Below are positions 17,176 to 24,433 of a stretch of DNA of 64,000 nucleotides, piece by piece. The DNA is taken from contig JAPZUD010000002.1 of the NCBI GenBank assembly GCA_027533425.1, positions 186,001 to 250,000 on the forward strand. Direction: 5' to 3'. Position 1 is the first letter of the stretch. Each line of letters begins with the position of its first letter. The notes beneath the pieces were generated by a model, which saw only the letters and a list, made by a program, of their open reading frames with translations, did not search any database and was not told the origin of the DNA. The position numbers and the translations under genes are program-made. The DNA is from Beijerinckiaceae bacterium (lineage in GTDB: Bacteria > Pseudomonadota > Alphaproteobacteria > Rhizobiales > Beijerinckiaceae).

Positions 17176-18327
17176 TCATTCGGCGGCGTGAGGAAGGGAG
17201 CCCGTCCCGGCATGCTGACGCGCGAAGGCAATGCCGTCGAACAGCTTGCGGGCCGTACGCAGCAGGCCCGCCCGGGTGACGACAGGCGCCGCCCCGGTTC
17301 CATCCACCTCGAGGCGGACGGAGAATTCGCCGGTCGGATGCTCGACCGAGAGGGTCCGGATGCGCCCGGCCGGCATGCGGGCCACGACAGCGGCCGGCGA
17401 GCCGGGGAGAACGGCTGCCGTCGCCACCGTGACCGCCGCAAAGACGCCGATCGAGGCATGGCATTCATGCGGGATGAAGCTGCGCGTCAGGATATGGCCG
17501 CCGGCCACAGGCGGCGCGACGAGGGCGATTTTCGGCACGACCTTGCCCGAGACATCGCCGAGATTCATCAAAGGCCCGGCTTCGAGCCGGATCGCCTCGA
17601 TCCGCGCCTTGAGTTCGGAATCCTTGTCGAGCTGGTCGCGGGGTTCCTGCCCGGTCCGGCCAAGATCGGCGGCGCGCATCACAATGACCGGCATGCCATT
17701 GTCGATCAGCGTACAGGGCACGCCGCGGATGATATCGACCACGTTACCCGTGGGGAGAAGCCTGCCGCAGACCGAGCCTTCCGCATCGAGGAAGTCGATC
17801 GCGATCGGCGCCGCGGTGCCGGGGGCGCCGTCGATCCGGGCCTCGCCGAGATAATTGACCTCGCCGCCGGGCGTCTCGACCAGGATCTCGGCGATGGTGC
17901 CGGTATTGAGCGTGCGCACCTTCACCCGCGTCTCGGGATGGCGGGCCGCCACGAGGCCGCGCTCGATGGCGAAGGGAACGACACCGGCGAGGATATTGCC
18001 GCAATTCGGGGTGGTATCGACCATCGGCTTGTCGACGCCGACCTGCGCGAACAGGAAATCGATGTCACAGCCGGGCTCGACCGAGCGGGAGACGATGGCG
18101 ACCTTCGAGGTCAGCGGATGCGCACCGCCCAGCCCGTCGACCTGGCGCGGATCGGGCGAGCCCATCAGGCTGAGCAGCAGCGCATCCCGCGCGGCGGGAT
18201 CGGCGGGCAGGTCCTCGGCGAGGAAATAGGCCCCTTTCGAGGTGCCGCCCCGCATCATCATGCATCGAACGCCCCGGAGCATCGTGGAGTTCCCGTTTCG
18301 CTGGGGGACCAGACCGGACAGAGCCAT
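17176..18327 (-). CDS. galD: 4-oxalomesaconate tautomerase (GalD/LigU, PrpF family)
   Basis: 383 aa from ATG 18327, chosen for AAGGAGG upstream. Two-domain PrpF isomerase (diaminopimelate-epimerase fold). N-terminal block GVRCMMMRGGTSKGAYFLAEDLP (here from about residue 19; quoted in parts MMMRGGTSKG and AYFLAEDLP), the catalytic-loop region DTTPNCGNILAGVVPFA, and SFIPHECHASIGVFAAVTVA. It converts the keto and enol/alkene forms of 4-oxalomesaconate ahead of GalB hydration. First gene of the galD-galB-galC operon; the region upstream holds one arm of a long-range inverted repeat shared with the divergent dioxygenase. Confidence 0.9.
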   Translation of the reverse strand: MALSGLVPQRNGNSTMLRGVRCMMMRGGTSKGAYFLAEDLPADPAARDALLLSLMGSPDPRQVDGLGGAHPLTSKVAIVSRSVEPGCDIDFLFAQVGVDKPMVDTTPNCGNILAGVVPFAIERGLVAARHPETRVKVRTLNTGTIAEILVETPGGEVNYLGEARIDGAPGTAAPIAIDFLDAEGSVCGRLLPTGNVVDIIRGVPCTLIDNGMPVIVMRAADLGRTGQEPRDQLDKDSELKARIEAIRLEAGPLMNLGDVSGKVVPKIALVAPPVAGGHILTRSFIPHECHASIGVFAAVTVATAAVLPGSPAAVVARMPAGRIRTLSVEHPTGEFSVRLEVDGTGAAPVVTRAGLLRTARKLFDGIAFARQHAGTGSLPHAAE

Positions 18328-18372
18328 GCCGGCTGTCCTCCTTGCCCGAGACAGATGCTCCGCCCGGTTTAA

Positions 18373-18504
18373 TGAATCAAATGATCGTTTTGCACGGATT
18401 GATGAGCTGAATTCAAAGCCCCTCCCGACCGCCTCCGGTTTCGAGGTCGACGACCCAGGCATGCAAGACCTTCATCAATGGGCGCGAAAATCCAATTTGA
18501 TTCA
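18373..18504. promoter_or_regulatory. Paired operator candidate between galD and the extradiol dioxygenase
   Basis: TGAATCAAAT (18373-18382) and ATTTGATTCA (18495-18504) are exact inverted copies in the 239-bp divergent intergenic region. The first lies 46 bases from the galD start, the second 62 bases from the dioxygenase start, so each sits near one promoter. A shared regulator binding both is a reasonable inference; no regulator gene is adjacent. Confidence 0.45.
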
Positions 18505-18566
18505 GCAGCGAGGCACCCGCATCCTGCACGCGACCAGAAGGCCGAACGCCCGCCCCGAGGAAAGCC

Positions 18567-19532
18567 ATGTCCCTGACCGAGCCCTGCCATGACATCGCGC
18601 ATCTCGCCCATGTCGAGATGTATACCGACCGCTATGAGGACAGCCTGCGCTTCTTCACCGAGATCTACGGGCTCACCCTGACCGCCGAGGATGAAAACTC
18701 CGCCTATCTCCGGGCTTTCGACGATTACGAATTCCACAGCCTGAAGCTGACGCGCCACACGACAACCGGGGTGGGGCATGTCGCCTATCGCGCCAGTTCG
18801 GAGGCCGCCCTGCAGCGCCGGGTGCGCGCCATCGAGGCCAGCGGGTTCCGCATCCATGGCTGGACCGAAGGCGATCTCGGCCATGGCCGGGCCTTCCGCT
18901 TCGAGGATCCGTTCGGCCATGTCTTCGAGATCTATTACGACACGCATCGCTATATGCCGCCGGCGGGCCAGAAGGCCGCGCTGAAGAACATCGCCCAGCG
19001 CTATCACGGCCGCGGCGCCTGCCCGCGCCGGCTCGACCATCTCAACCTGCTGGCCAGCGATGTGCGCGAGTTCCGGCGTTTCATGGAAACCTGCCTCGGC
19101 AGCCGCGTGACCGAGATGATCCAGCTCGACAATGGCCGGATCGGCGGGTGCTGGTTCACGATCAACAACAAGACCTATGACCTTGCCTGCACCGAGGAGC
19201 ATGGCGGCGGTGTCGGCCGGTTGCACCACGTCACCTACGCCACGGACCAGCGCGAGGATATCCTGCGCGCGGCCGACATCTTCCTCGAGAACGGCGTGCA
19301 TATCGAGACCGGGCCGCACAAGCATGCGATCCAGGGCACGTTCTTCCTGTATGTCTGGGAGCCGGCCGGCAACCGCGTGGAACTGGCCAATGCCGGGGCG
19401 CGGCTCATCCTCGCGCCGGACTGGGAGCCGGTCGTCTGGACCGAAACCGATCGGAAGAAGGGCCAGGCCTGGGGGCTGAAGACGATCGAGACCTTCCACA
19501 CCCATGGCACGCCGCCGGTGAAGAAGGACTGA
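18567..19532 (+). CDS. Type I extradiol dioxygenase (catechol 2,3-dioxygenase-like, VOC fold)
   Basis: 321 aa with two VOC domains (about 10-125 and 155-290). The C-terminal domain has all three Fe(II) ligands of catechol 2,3-dioxygenases: H158 in LDHLNLL, H221 in LHHVTY and E272 in GNRVEL, with the same spacing as XylE-type enzymes. Y262 (FLYVWEP) lies where the active-site tyrosine is expected. It should cleave a catecholic ring next to the diol using O2. It is divergent from galD-galB-galC, suggesting shared regulation and perhaps a common aromatic pathway; the ring substrate is unknown. HPPD was considered but this protein is too short. Confidence 0.85.
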   Translation: MSLTEPCHDIAHLAHVEMYTDRYEDSLRFFTEIYGLTLTAEDENSAYLRAFDDYEFHSLKLTRHTTTGVGHVAYRASSEAALQRRVRAIEASGFRIHGWTEGDLGHGRAFRFEDPFGHVFEIYYDTHRYMPPAGQKAALKNIAQRYHGRGACPRRLDHLNLLASDVREFRRFMETCLGSRVTEMIQLDNGRIGGCWFTINNKTYDLACTEEHGGGVGRLHHVTYATDQREDILRAADIFLENGVHIETGPHKHAIQGTFFLYVWEPAGNRVELANAGARLILAPDWEPVVWTETDRKKGQAWGLKTIETFHTHGTPPVKKD

Positions 19533-19538
19533 GCTCGC

Positions 19539-20714
19539 TCAGACGCTCGCCAGCCGGGTGCCCAGTTCGCCCAGCCGTTCCGCGCCGACATTGGCGAAGG
19601 CGATACGGAGATGGGTTTCCTGCCCCGGGCCGAAATAGGGGCCGGGCAGAGCCAGCACGCCGGATTCCAGCGCCAGCTTGCGGGCGGCGTCCCGCGCGGG
19701 GAGGCCCGGGAAGGGATGGGCGGCGAAGGCGAAATAGGCGCCGAGGGAATCGAGCCGCCAGCCCGGCAAAGGCGCGAAGGCAGCGCGGCAGGCGGCCGCG
19801 CGGCGGACGAGATCGTCGCGCTGGCCATGCCGCCAGTGGCGCAGGCCCTCGATCGCCCAGGCGACAACACGCTGGGCCGGCCGGGCCGGGCAGATCTGCA
19901 TCGTATCCAGCACCTTGGCGATCTCGGCCATGGTTTCCGGCGCGGCCGCCATGGCGCCGAGCCGGTGCCCCGGCACGGCATAGGCCTTCGAGAATGAGTA
20001 AAGCTGGATCGCCACGTCGCCCCAGCCGGGATCGGCCAGCAGGTCATGCGGGCGGCCGCTGCCGGCGGGCAGGAAATCGCGATAGGTCTCGTCGAGGATC
20101 AGGGCGATCCCATGCTGCCGCGCCAGTTCCGCAAAGGCCGCAATCGTGGCCGGCGGGTAGATGGCGCCGGTCGGGTTGTTCGGCGTGACGAGCACGATCG
20201 CCCGGGTGGCGGGCGTGATCCGCGCCGCAGCCTCCGCCACATCCGGCACGAATCCCGCCTCGGGGCGGCAGGGCAGCGGCTGGGCGGCGATGCCGAGCAT
20301 GTCCAGTGCCATCTTGTGGTTGAAGTACCACGGCGTGGGCAGCATGACGGCCTCGCCGGCGCCGGCAATCGCCATCACGGCGACCATGAAGGCCTCGTTG
20401 CAGCCGGCGGTGATCGCCACCGAGTCCACCGGCAGCGAGGCACCATAGAGCGCGCCCGTTTCGGCGGCATAGGCCTCGCGCAGGGCGGCATCGCCGAGGA
20501 TCGGGCCATAGCGGGTGCATTCGGCATCGCCTGCCGCTTCGGCAAGGCGTTCCAGCATCGCGGCGGGCGGCGGTTCGCCCGGCACGGCCTGCGAGAGATC
20601 GATCATCGGGCCATGGCGGCCGTCATAGTCGCGGCGCCAGCCCTGCGCCTCCGGAATGGGCGGGGAATCGACCGCGAGCAGGCGCGGGTTGAGGCGGTAG
20701 GCAAGCTTTGTCAC
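19539..20714 (-). CDS. PLP-dependent aminotransferase, class I/II
   Basis: 391 aa from a GTG at 20714 with GAGG 7 bases upstream. Fold-type I aminotransferase: ITAGCNEAFMVAVMAIAG (around 100-117), LVTPNNPTGAIYPP, LILDETYRDF with the PLP-binding Asp, and the Schiff-base lysine in YSFSKAYAVPGHRLG. The C-terminal Arg that holds the substrate carboxylate is in HLRIAFANVG. It would move an amino group between an amino acid and a 2-oxo acid; the specific substrate is not predictable. Convergent with the dioxygenase gene; divergent from the MBL-fold gene. Confidence 0.88.
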   Translation of the reverse strand: MTKLAYRLNPRLLAVDSPPIPEAQGWRRDYDGRHGPMIDLSQAVPGEPPPAAMLERLAEAAGDAECTRYGPILGDAALREAYAAETGALYGASLPVDSVAITAGCNEAFMVAVMAIAGAGEAVMLPTPWYFNHKMALDMLGIAAQPLPCRPEAGFVPDVAEAAARITPATRAIVLVTPNNPTGAIYPPATIAAFAELARQHGIALILDETYRDFLPAGSGRPHDLLADPGWGDVAIQLYSFSKAYAVPGHRLGAMAAAPETMAEIAKVLDTMQICPARPAQRVVAWAIEGLRHWRHGQRDDLVRRAAACRAAFAPLPGWRLDSLGAYFAFAAHPFPGLPARDAARKLALESGVLALPGPYFGPGQETHLRIAFANVGAERLGELGTRLASV

Positions 20715-20852
20715 GGAGGATCCTCGGGATATCCCGTCGACCTTAGCCTGCGATGGCGGCGGTGCAAGGGCTGGCTTCGCGCTTGCATGGGCCGATGCAT
20801 TGACGGAACGCGCGCCCGTGCCATGTTCGATGGACAGAGAAGGAGACGTCCC

Positions 20853-21629
20853 ATGCTGCGCCCTCTCGCTTTTGCCTTCTGGCTGCTGGCCTCGGCCCTG
20901 CCCGCCCTTGCCGAAGCCTGCCTCGGCCCGATTGCCCGCGCGCCGGATGGCACGCCGATCACCTTCGCCGCCCTGCAGAACGGCGAGGTGCGGATCACCT
21001 ATGTCGGCCATTCCACCTTCACGATCGAGAGCCCGCAGGGTGTGACGGCGGCCACGGATTACAACGATTATTTCCGCCCGCCCCTGCTGCCGACCATCGT
21101 GACGATGAACCACGCCCATTCGAGCCACTTCACCTACCGGCCGGACCCGGCAATCCGCCATGTGCTGCGCGGCTGGGCGCATGAGGGTCGGACGCCCTCT
21201 TTCGATGTGCAGGAACGCGATATGCGCGTCCGCAACGTGCCGACCAATATCCGCGATGGCGGCGCGACGGAATTCTCCGGCAACTCGATCTTCATCTTCG
21301 AGGTGGGCGGATTGTGCATCGCCCATCTCGGCCATCTCCATCACACGCTGACGCCGGACCATCTCAAGGCGATCGGGCAGGTGGATATCCTGATGGCGGC
21401 GGTGGATGGCTCCTGGACGCTGGATCTCGACGGCATTGTCGAGGTCATCACCCAGTTGCAGCCGAAAGTGGTGATCCCGATGCATTTCATCACCGAATAT
21501 TCGCTGCAGCGTTTCCTCTCGCATATCGGAACGCGCTACCCGGTCGAACGGCTTCCCAGTGACAGCGCGGTTTTTTCGCGTGCAAATTTGCCAACGAAAC
21601 CGGCAATTCAGGTGCTGATTGGCCGGTGA
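20853..21629 (+). CDS. Secreted metallo-beta-lactamase-fold protein with altered metal site
   Basis: 258 aa from ATG 20853, preceded by AAGGAGA. Signal peptide about 1-20 (FAFWLLASALPALA). The MBL fold resembles UlaG-like hydrolases: VGHSTFTIES (51-60), NHAHSSHF (86-93) where the usual HxHxDH motif reads H87-A-H89-S-S91-H92, then AHLGHLHHTL (157-166) where UlaG-type proteins usually have HLGDxG, and a final IPMHF with H211. Two acidic metal ligands are thus replaced by Ser and His. It may bind a single metal or be a different hydrolase. It lies 31 bases upstream of the ygiD-like gene, same strand. Confidence 0.75.
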   Translation: MLRPLAFAFWLLASALPALAEACLGPIARAPDGTPITFAALQNGEVRITYVGHSTFTIESPQGVTAATDYNDYFRPPLLPTIVTMNHAHSSHFTYRPDPAIRHVLRGWAHEGRTPSFDVQERDMRVRNVPTNIRDGGATEFSGNSIFIFEVGGLCIAHLGHLHHTLTPDHLKAIGQVDILMAAVDGSWTLDLDGIVEVITQLQPKVVIPMHFITEYSLQRFLSHIGTRYPVERLPSDSAVFSRANLPTKPAIQVLIGR

Positions 21630-21660
21630 TTTTTGCTGCAATGCAAATTATCTTGAGGGA

Positions 21661-22464
21661 ATGACACTTACTCCTTCCTCCCTTCCCGATACGCCGGCCA
21701 TGCCGGTTCTTTTCATCGGCCATGGTTCGCCGATGCATGCGATCGAGGACAGCGCGTTCTCGAAAGCCTGGGGCGAGATGGGCGCCAGCCTGCCCGCCCC
21801 GACCGCCATCCTCGTGATCTCGGCGCATTGGATGACGCGCGGCGCCAGCCTCGTCCATATCGGCCGCAAGCCGCGGACGATCCATGATTTCGGCGGCTTC
21901 CCACGTGCCCTGCACGAGGCGCAGTATCCGGCGCCCGGCGCACCGGACGTAGCGACCGCGACGCTGGACCTGCTGCGCGACCATCATGCCGAGGCCGATC
22001 TCGAATGGGGCCTCGATCACGGCGCCTGGTGCGTGCTGCTGCGGATGTTCCCGAAGGCCGATGTGCCGGTCTACCAGCTGTCGCTCGATCTCTCGCGGCC
22101 GCTGAAGGACCATATGGCGCTCGCGCGCGATCTCAGGGCCTTGCGTCGCAAGGGCGTGCTGATCGTCGGGTCCGGCAATGCCGTGCATAACCTGCCGGCC
22201 ATGCGCTACGGCATCGACGCCTTCGACTGGGCACGGGAATTCGACGGTCGCATTGCCGGGGCGATCGAGCGGCGCGATTATTCCGCGCTGGCGGAGATCA
22301 ACCCGCGCGATCCGCTGACGCGGATGGCCCATCCGACGATCGAGCATTTCCTGCCGCTTCTCTACACGCTCGGCGCGGCGGAGGAGCAGGACAATCCGAG
22401 CTTCTTCGCGGAGGGCTTCGATCTCGGCTCGATCTCGATGCGGAGCGTCCTGCTGGCGGCGTGA
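21661..22464 (+). CDS. ygiD: YgiD-type 4,5-DOPA extradiol dioxygenase (LigB superfamily)
   Basis: 267 aa. Type II (LigB-fold) extradiol dioxygenase of the YgiD/DODA group. Metal histidines sit in LFIGHGSPMHAIED (about 17-30), ILVISAHWMTRG (about 49-60) and the later GNAVHNLPAMRYG; the WGLDHGAWCVL block (about 119-129) is diagnostic for the family. Such enzymes cleave L-DOPA or related catechols and are widespread with unclear natural substrates. It follows the MBL-fold gene, probably in one transcript. It is unrelated to LigAB protocatechuate dioxygenase beyond the superfamily, so it is not proof of a 4,5-cleavage pathway. Confidence 0.9.
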   Translation: MTLTPSSLPDTPAMPVLFIGHGSPMHAIEDSAFSKAWGEMGASLPAPTAILVISAHWMTRGASLVHIGRKPRTIHDFGGFPRALHEAQYPAPGAPDVATATLDLLRDHHAEADLEWGLDHGAWCVLLRMFPKADVPVYQLSLDLSRPLKDHMALARDLRALRRKGVLIVGSGNAVHNLPAMRYGIDAFDWAREFDGRIAGAIERRDYSALAEINPRDPLTRMAHPTIEHFLPLLYTLGAAEEQDNPSFFAEGFDLGSISMRSVLLAA

Positions 22465-22529
22465 GGGTTGAGGGGATCGCGAGAGGCTGGTTATGACCGG
22501 GACGTGTTCATCCCGGCCTCTTGGTTTTC

Positions 22530-22615
22530 GTCATGGCCGGGCTTGGCCCGGCCATCCACGACTTCGTTTCATCCCAAGGCAAGTCGTGGATGCCCGCCCC
22601 AAGGGCGGGCATGAC
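22530..22615 (+). repeat. Composite palindromic intergenic repeat, copy A
   Basis: 86 bp between convergent genes. It opens GTCATGG and closes CATGAC; inside are hairpins GGCCGGGCTTGGCCCGGCC and GCCCGCCCCAAGGGCGGGC, and the halves also pair through ATCCACGACTT / AAGTCGTGGAT. Nearly the same sequence recurs at 45997-46081 and, inverted, at 59757-59841. Similar palindromes are common in Hyphomicrobiales genomes. Confidence 0.9.
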
Positions 22616-22665
22616 GGGGTCACAGGGCGAGGGTGAGCACGGCCCCGCAGCGGCGCTGCCCGCCC

Positions 22666-23682
22666 CTACTTCGCAAAGCGCGAGAAGGTCATGTCCGGAG
22701 AGGACATGTTGTGCCGCGAGGGCCAGAAGCGGCCGGCCCAGAATTCGTTCGCCTCCCCGCCCTTGTAGTCGAGCACATGCTCCTCGCCCCAGCGGGTCTT
22801 GCCGGCCTGACGGAAGGCGACGCGCGAGACATCGTTGTTGATGTCGGTCACATACATCGAGCGGAGGGCCGCGAAGGGCTTGTCCTTCGGCAGGTTGCCG
22901 GAGAGCCGGACCTCGAGGCTGATATGATCCTTGTCCAGCTTGTCGAGCTTCAGGCTGCCCTCGCCGCCATCGCGGAAGGGGAAATGGAAGGTCATGGTTT
23001 CCGGGTCGAAGCGGATTTCCTTCAGCGCCACGACCGGGCGGCCCTCCATCGTCACCGGCCCGATCATGAAGCTGGAGCCATAGGCGGTCCAGCCCATATG
23101 GGCCGGCGGCAGGGGCCGGGCCCGCCAGTAGCCATCAGGCGGATAGACAACAAGCATCTCCTCCATCCGCTGGCCGATACGCTGGTAGACCTGCACGAGA
23201 TGGAGACCGGTCTCGACCCGGTCCCCCACCTTCACCGGCACGTCGGCCGGACGCCAGAAGCTCGGATAGACCTGCCCGACAATCGAGATCCACGGCGTTT
23301 CGTAAAGCGTCACCTGCCGTGGCTTGCCGGGGTTGAAGACGGGATCACCGGACATGTCGCAATCGGTGAAATCCGGCAGGGCCAGATCCTCCTTCAGCGT
23401 GGCGATATAGGCCGGGTGGACGGCCTGCACGCGGAAGCTGCGGACCTCGGGATTGAGGAAGCGGATGTCGATATTGTCCTTCTCGGCGCAGACTTCCGGC
23501 TCGGAATGGTTCTCGACCTTCACAATCAGGCTCGGCGGCTTCTTGTTATGCGCGCCGAGGACGGTCTGGTCGGGGGTGGCGGAAGTCTGGGCCTGACTGA
23601 TTTCGGACGAGCACATGAAAACCCCCAGGGTCAGCAGCAGGGCCGGCAGCAGGCGCCCGGGTTCAGCCACGAAATGTCGCAT
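22666..23682 (-). CDS. Secreted protein of unknown function, downstream of fkbM
   Basis: 338 aa from ATG 23682 (an ATG two codons earlier is possible). Signal peptide about residues 1-32 (LLPALLLTLGVFMCSSEISQAQ cleaved after AQA; hydrophobic core LLPALLLTLGVFM). The mature part looks like beta-rich repeats: SLIVKVENHSEPEVCAEKD, VNPG-like turns, IGPVTMEGRPVVALKEIRFD, LKLDKLDKDHISLEVRLSGN. Two Cys (in EVCAEKD and DFTDCDMSG) could form a disulfide. I do not recognise the family. The start overlaps the fkbM 3' end by 20 bases, so it belongs to the opgH-fkbM operon and may act on the same periplasmic glycan; that is inference. Confidence 0.7.
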   Translation of the reverse strand: MRHFVAEPGRLLPALLLTLGVFMCSSEISQAQTSATPDQTVLGAHNKKPPSLIVKVENHSEPEVCAEKDNIDIRFLNPEVRSFRVQAVHPAYIATLKEDLALPDFTDCDMSGDPVFNPGKPRQVTLYETPWISIVGQVYPSFWRPADVPVKVGDRVETGLHLVQVYQRIGQRMEEMLVVYPPDGYWRARPLPPAHMGWTAYGSSFMIGPVTMEGRPVVALKEIRFDPETMTFHFPFRDGGEGSLKLDKLDKDHISLEVRLSGNLPKDKPFAALRSMYVTDINNDVSRVAFRQAGKTRWGEEHVLDYKGGEANEFWAGRFWPSRHNMSSPDMTFSRFAK

Positions 23683-24433
23683 AGACATCCCCCGAATTGG
23701 CCGCATGCGGCAAGGACAGGATATGGGCCGCCATGTCGCCGGCGGAAATGGGCGCGTCGAAATGAAGCTGCTGGCTCTCGCCGAGCGCGATATTGAACCG
23801 GTAGGGCCGGAGCGCGGCGAGCAGCGCGATGCATTTCCCGGCAATGTCACGCTGGATCGTGGTGAATTCGAAGGACAGGGCCCGGACCGGCTCGGTCAGT
23901 CCGGACAGGACATCGGCCTCGAAGCCCTCGACATCGATCTTGACGAAATCCGGCATGCCATGCTGCCTGATCAGGCGGTCGAGCGTCGTCACGGGCACCT
24001 CGATCGCCCGGTCCCAGACCTGGCCTTCCCAGCCCTCGGCGCCATCGGCGGCCTTCACGAAATCCGTCGAGGCGGTGGTCACAGTCGGGTTGGCGGAATT
24101 GACATGGAGGGTCAGCTGGCCGGGCGCGGGCCCGCAGGCCGCCTCGACCAGCGTGACGCCTCCATCCTGCCCATAGATCTCGCGGATCGCGGCCGCGCAA
24201 TCCGGCTGCGGTTCGAGGGCGACGACGCGGGCCCCGACGCGGCGGAACGAGCCGATCCGGTCACCGACATGGCTGCCGATATCGAAGGCGAGGCCGCCCG
24301 GCTTCACGAAGCGGGCATAGAGCGCATCCATTGCGGCGTCGCGCGGGGCATCGCCGTAATAGACCTCGAAGGAGCGGCGCAATCCGGGCCAGCGCGTGGC
24401 GAGGCCGGCAATCCGTTCGACGGGAAGGGTCAC
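23663..24433 (-). CDS. FkbM-family SAM-dependent methyltransferase
   Basis: 256 aa from a GTG at 24433 that overlaps the opgH stop by four bases (GTGA). Class I Rossmann methyltransferase: FDIGSHVGDRIGSFRRVGA (SAM loop, about 50-68), VVALEPQPDCAA with the acidic residue binding the ribose, and the FkbM signature FVKIDVEGFEADVLSGL (about 168-184) followed by SFEFTT. FkbM enzymes O-methylate sugars and natural products. Tight coupling to opgH suggests a glucan or lipid-linked acceptor, but this is inferred from position only. Confidence 0.87.
   Translation of the reverse strand: MTLPVERIAGLATRWPGLRRSFEVYYGDAPRDAAMDALYARFVKPGGLAFDIGSHVGDRIGSFRRVGARVVALEPQPDCAAAIREIYGQDGGVTLVEAACGPAPGQLTLHVNSANPTVTTASTDFVKAADGAEGWEGQVWDRAIEVPVTTLDRLIRQHGMPDFVKIDVEGFEADVLSGLTEPVRALSFEFTTIQRDIAGKCIALLAALRPYRFNIALGESQQLHFDAPISAGDMAAHILSLPHAANSGDVYATFRG

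Noticed and set aside
18567-19532. 4-hydroxyphenylpyruvate dioxygenase
   Set aside because: Length and ligand spacing (H158, H221, E272) fit catechol 2,3-dioxygenases better; HPPD is longer and has a different C-terminal helix.
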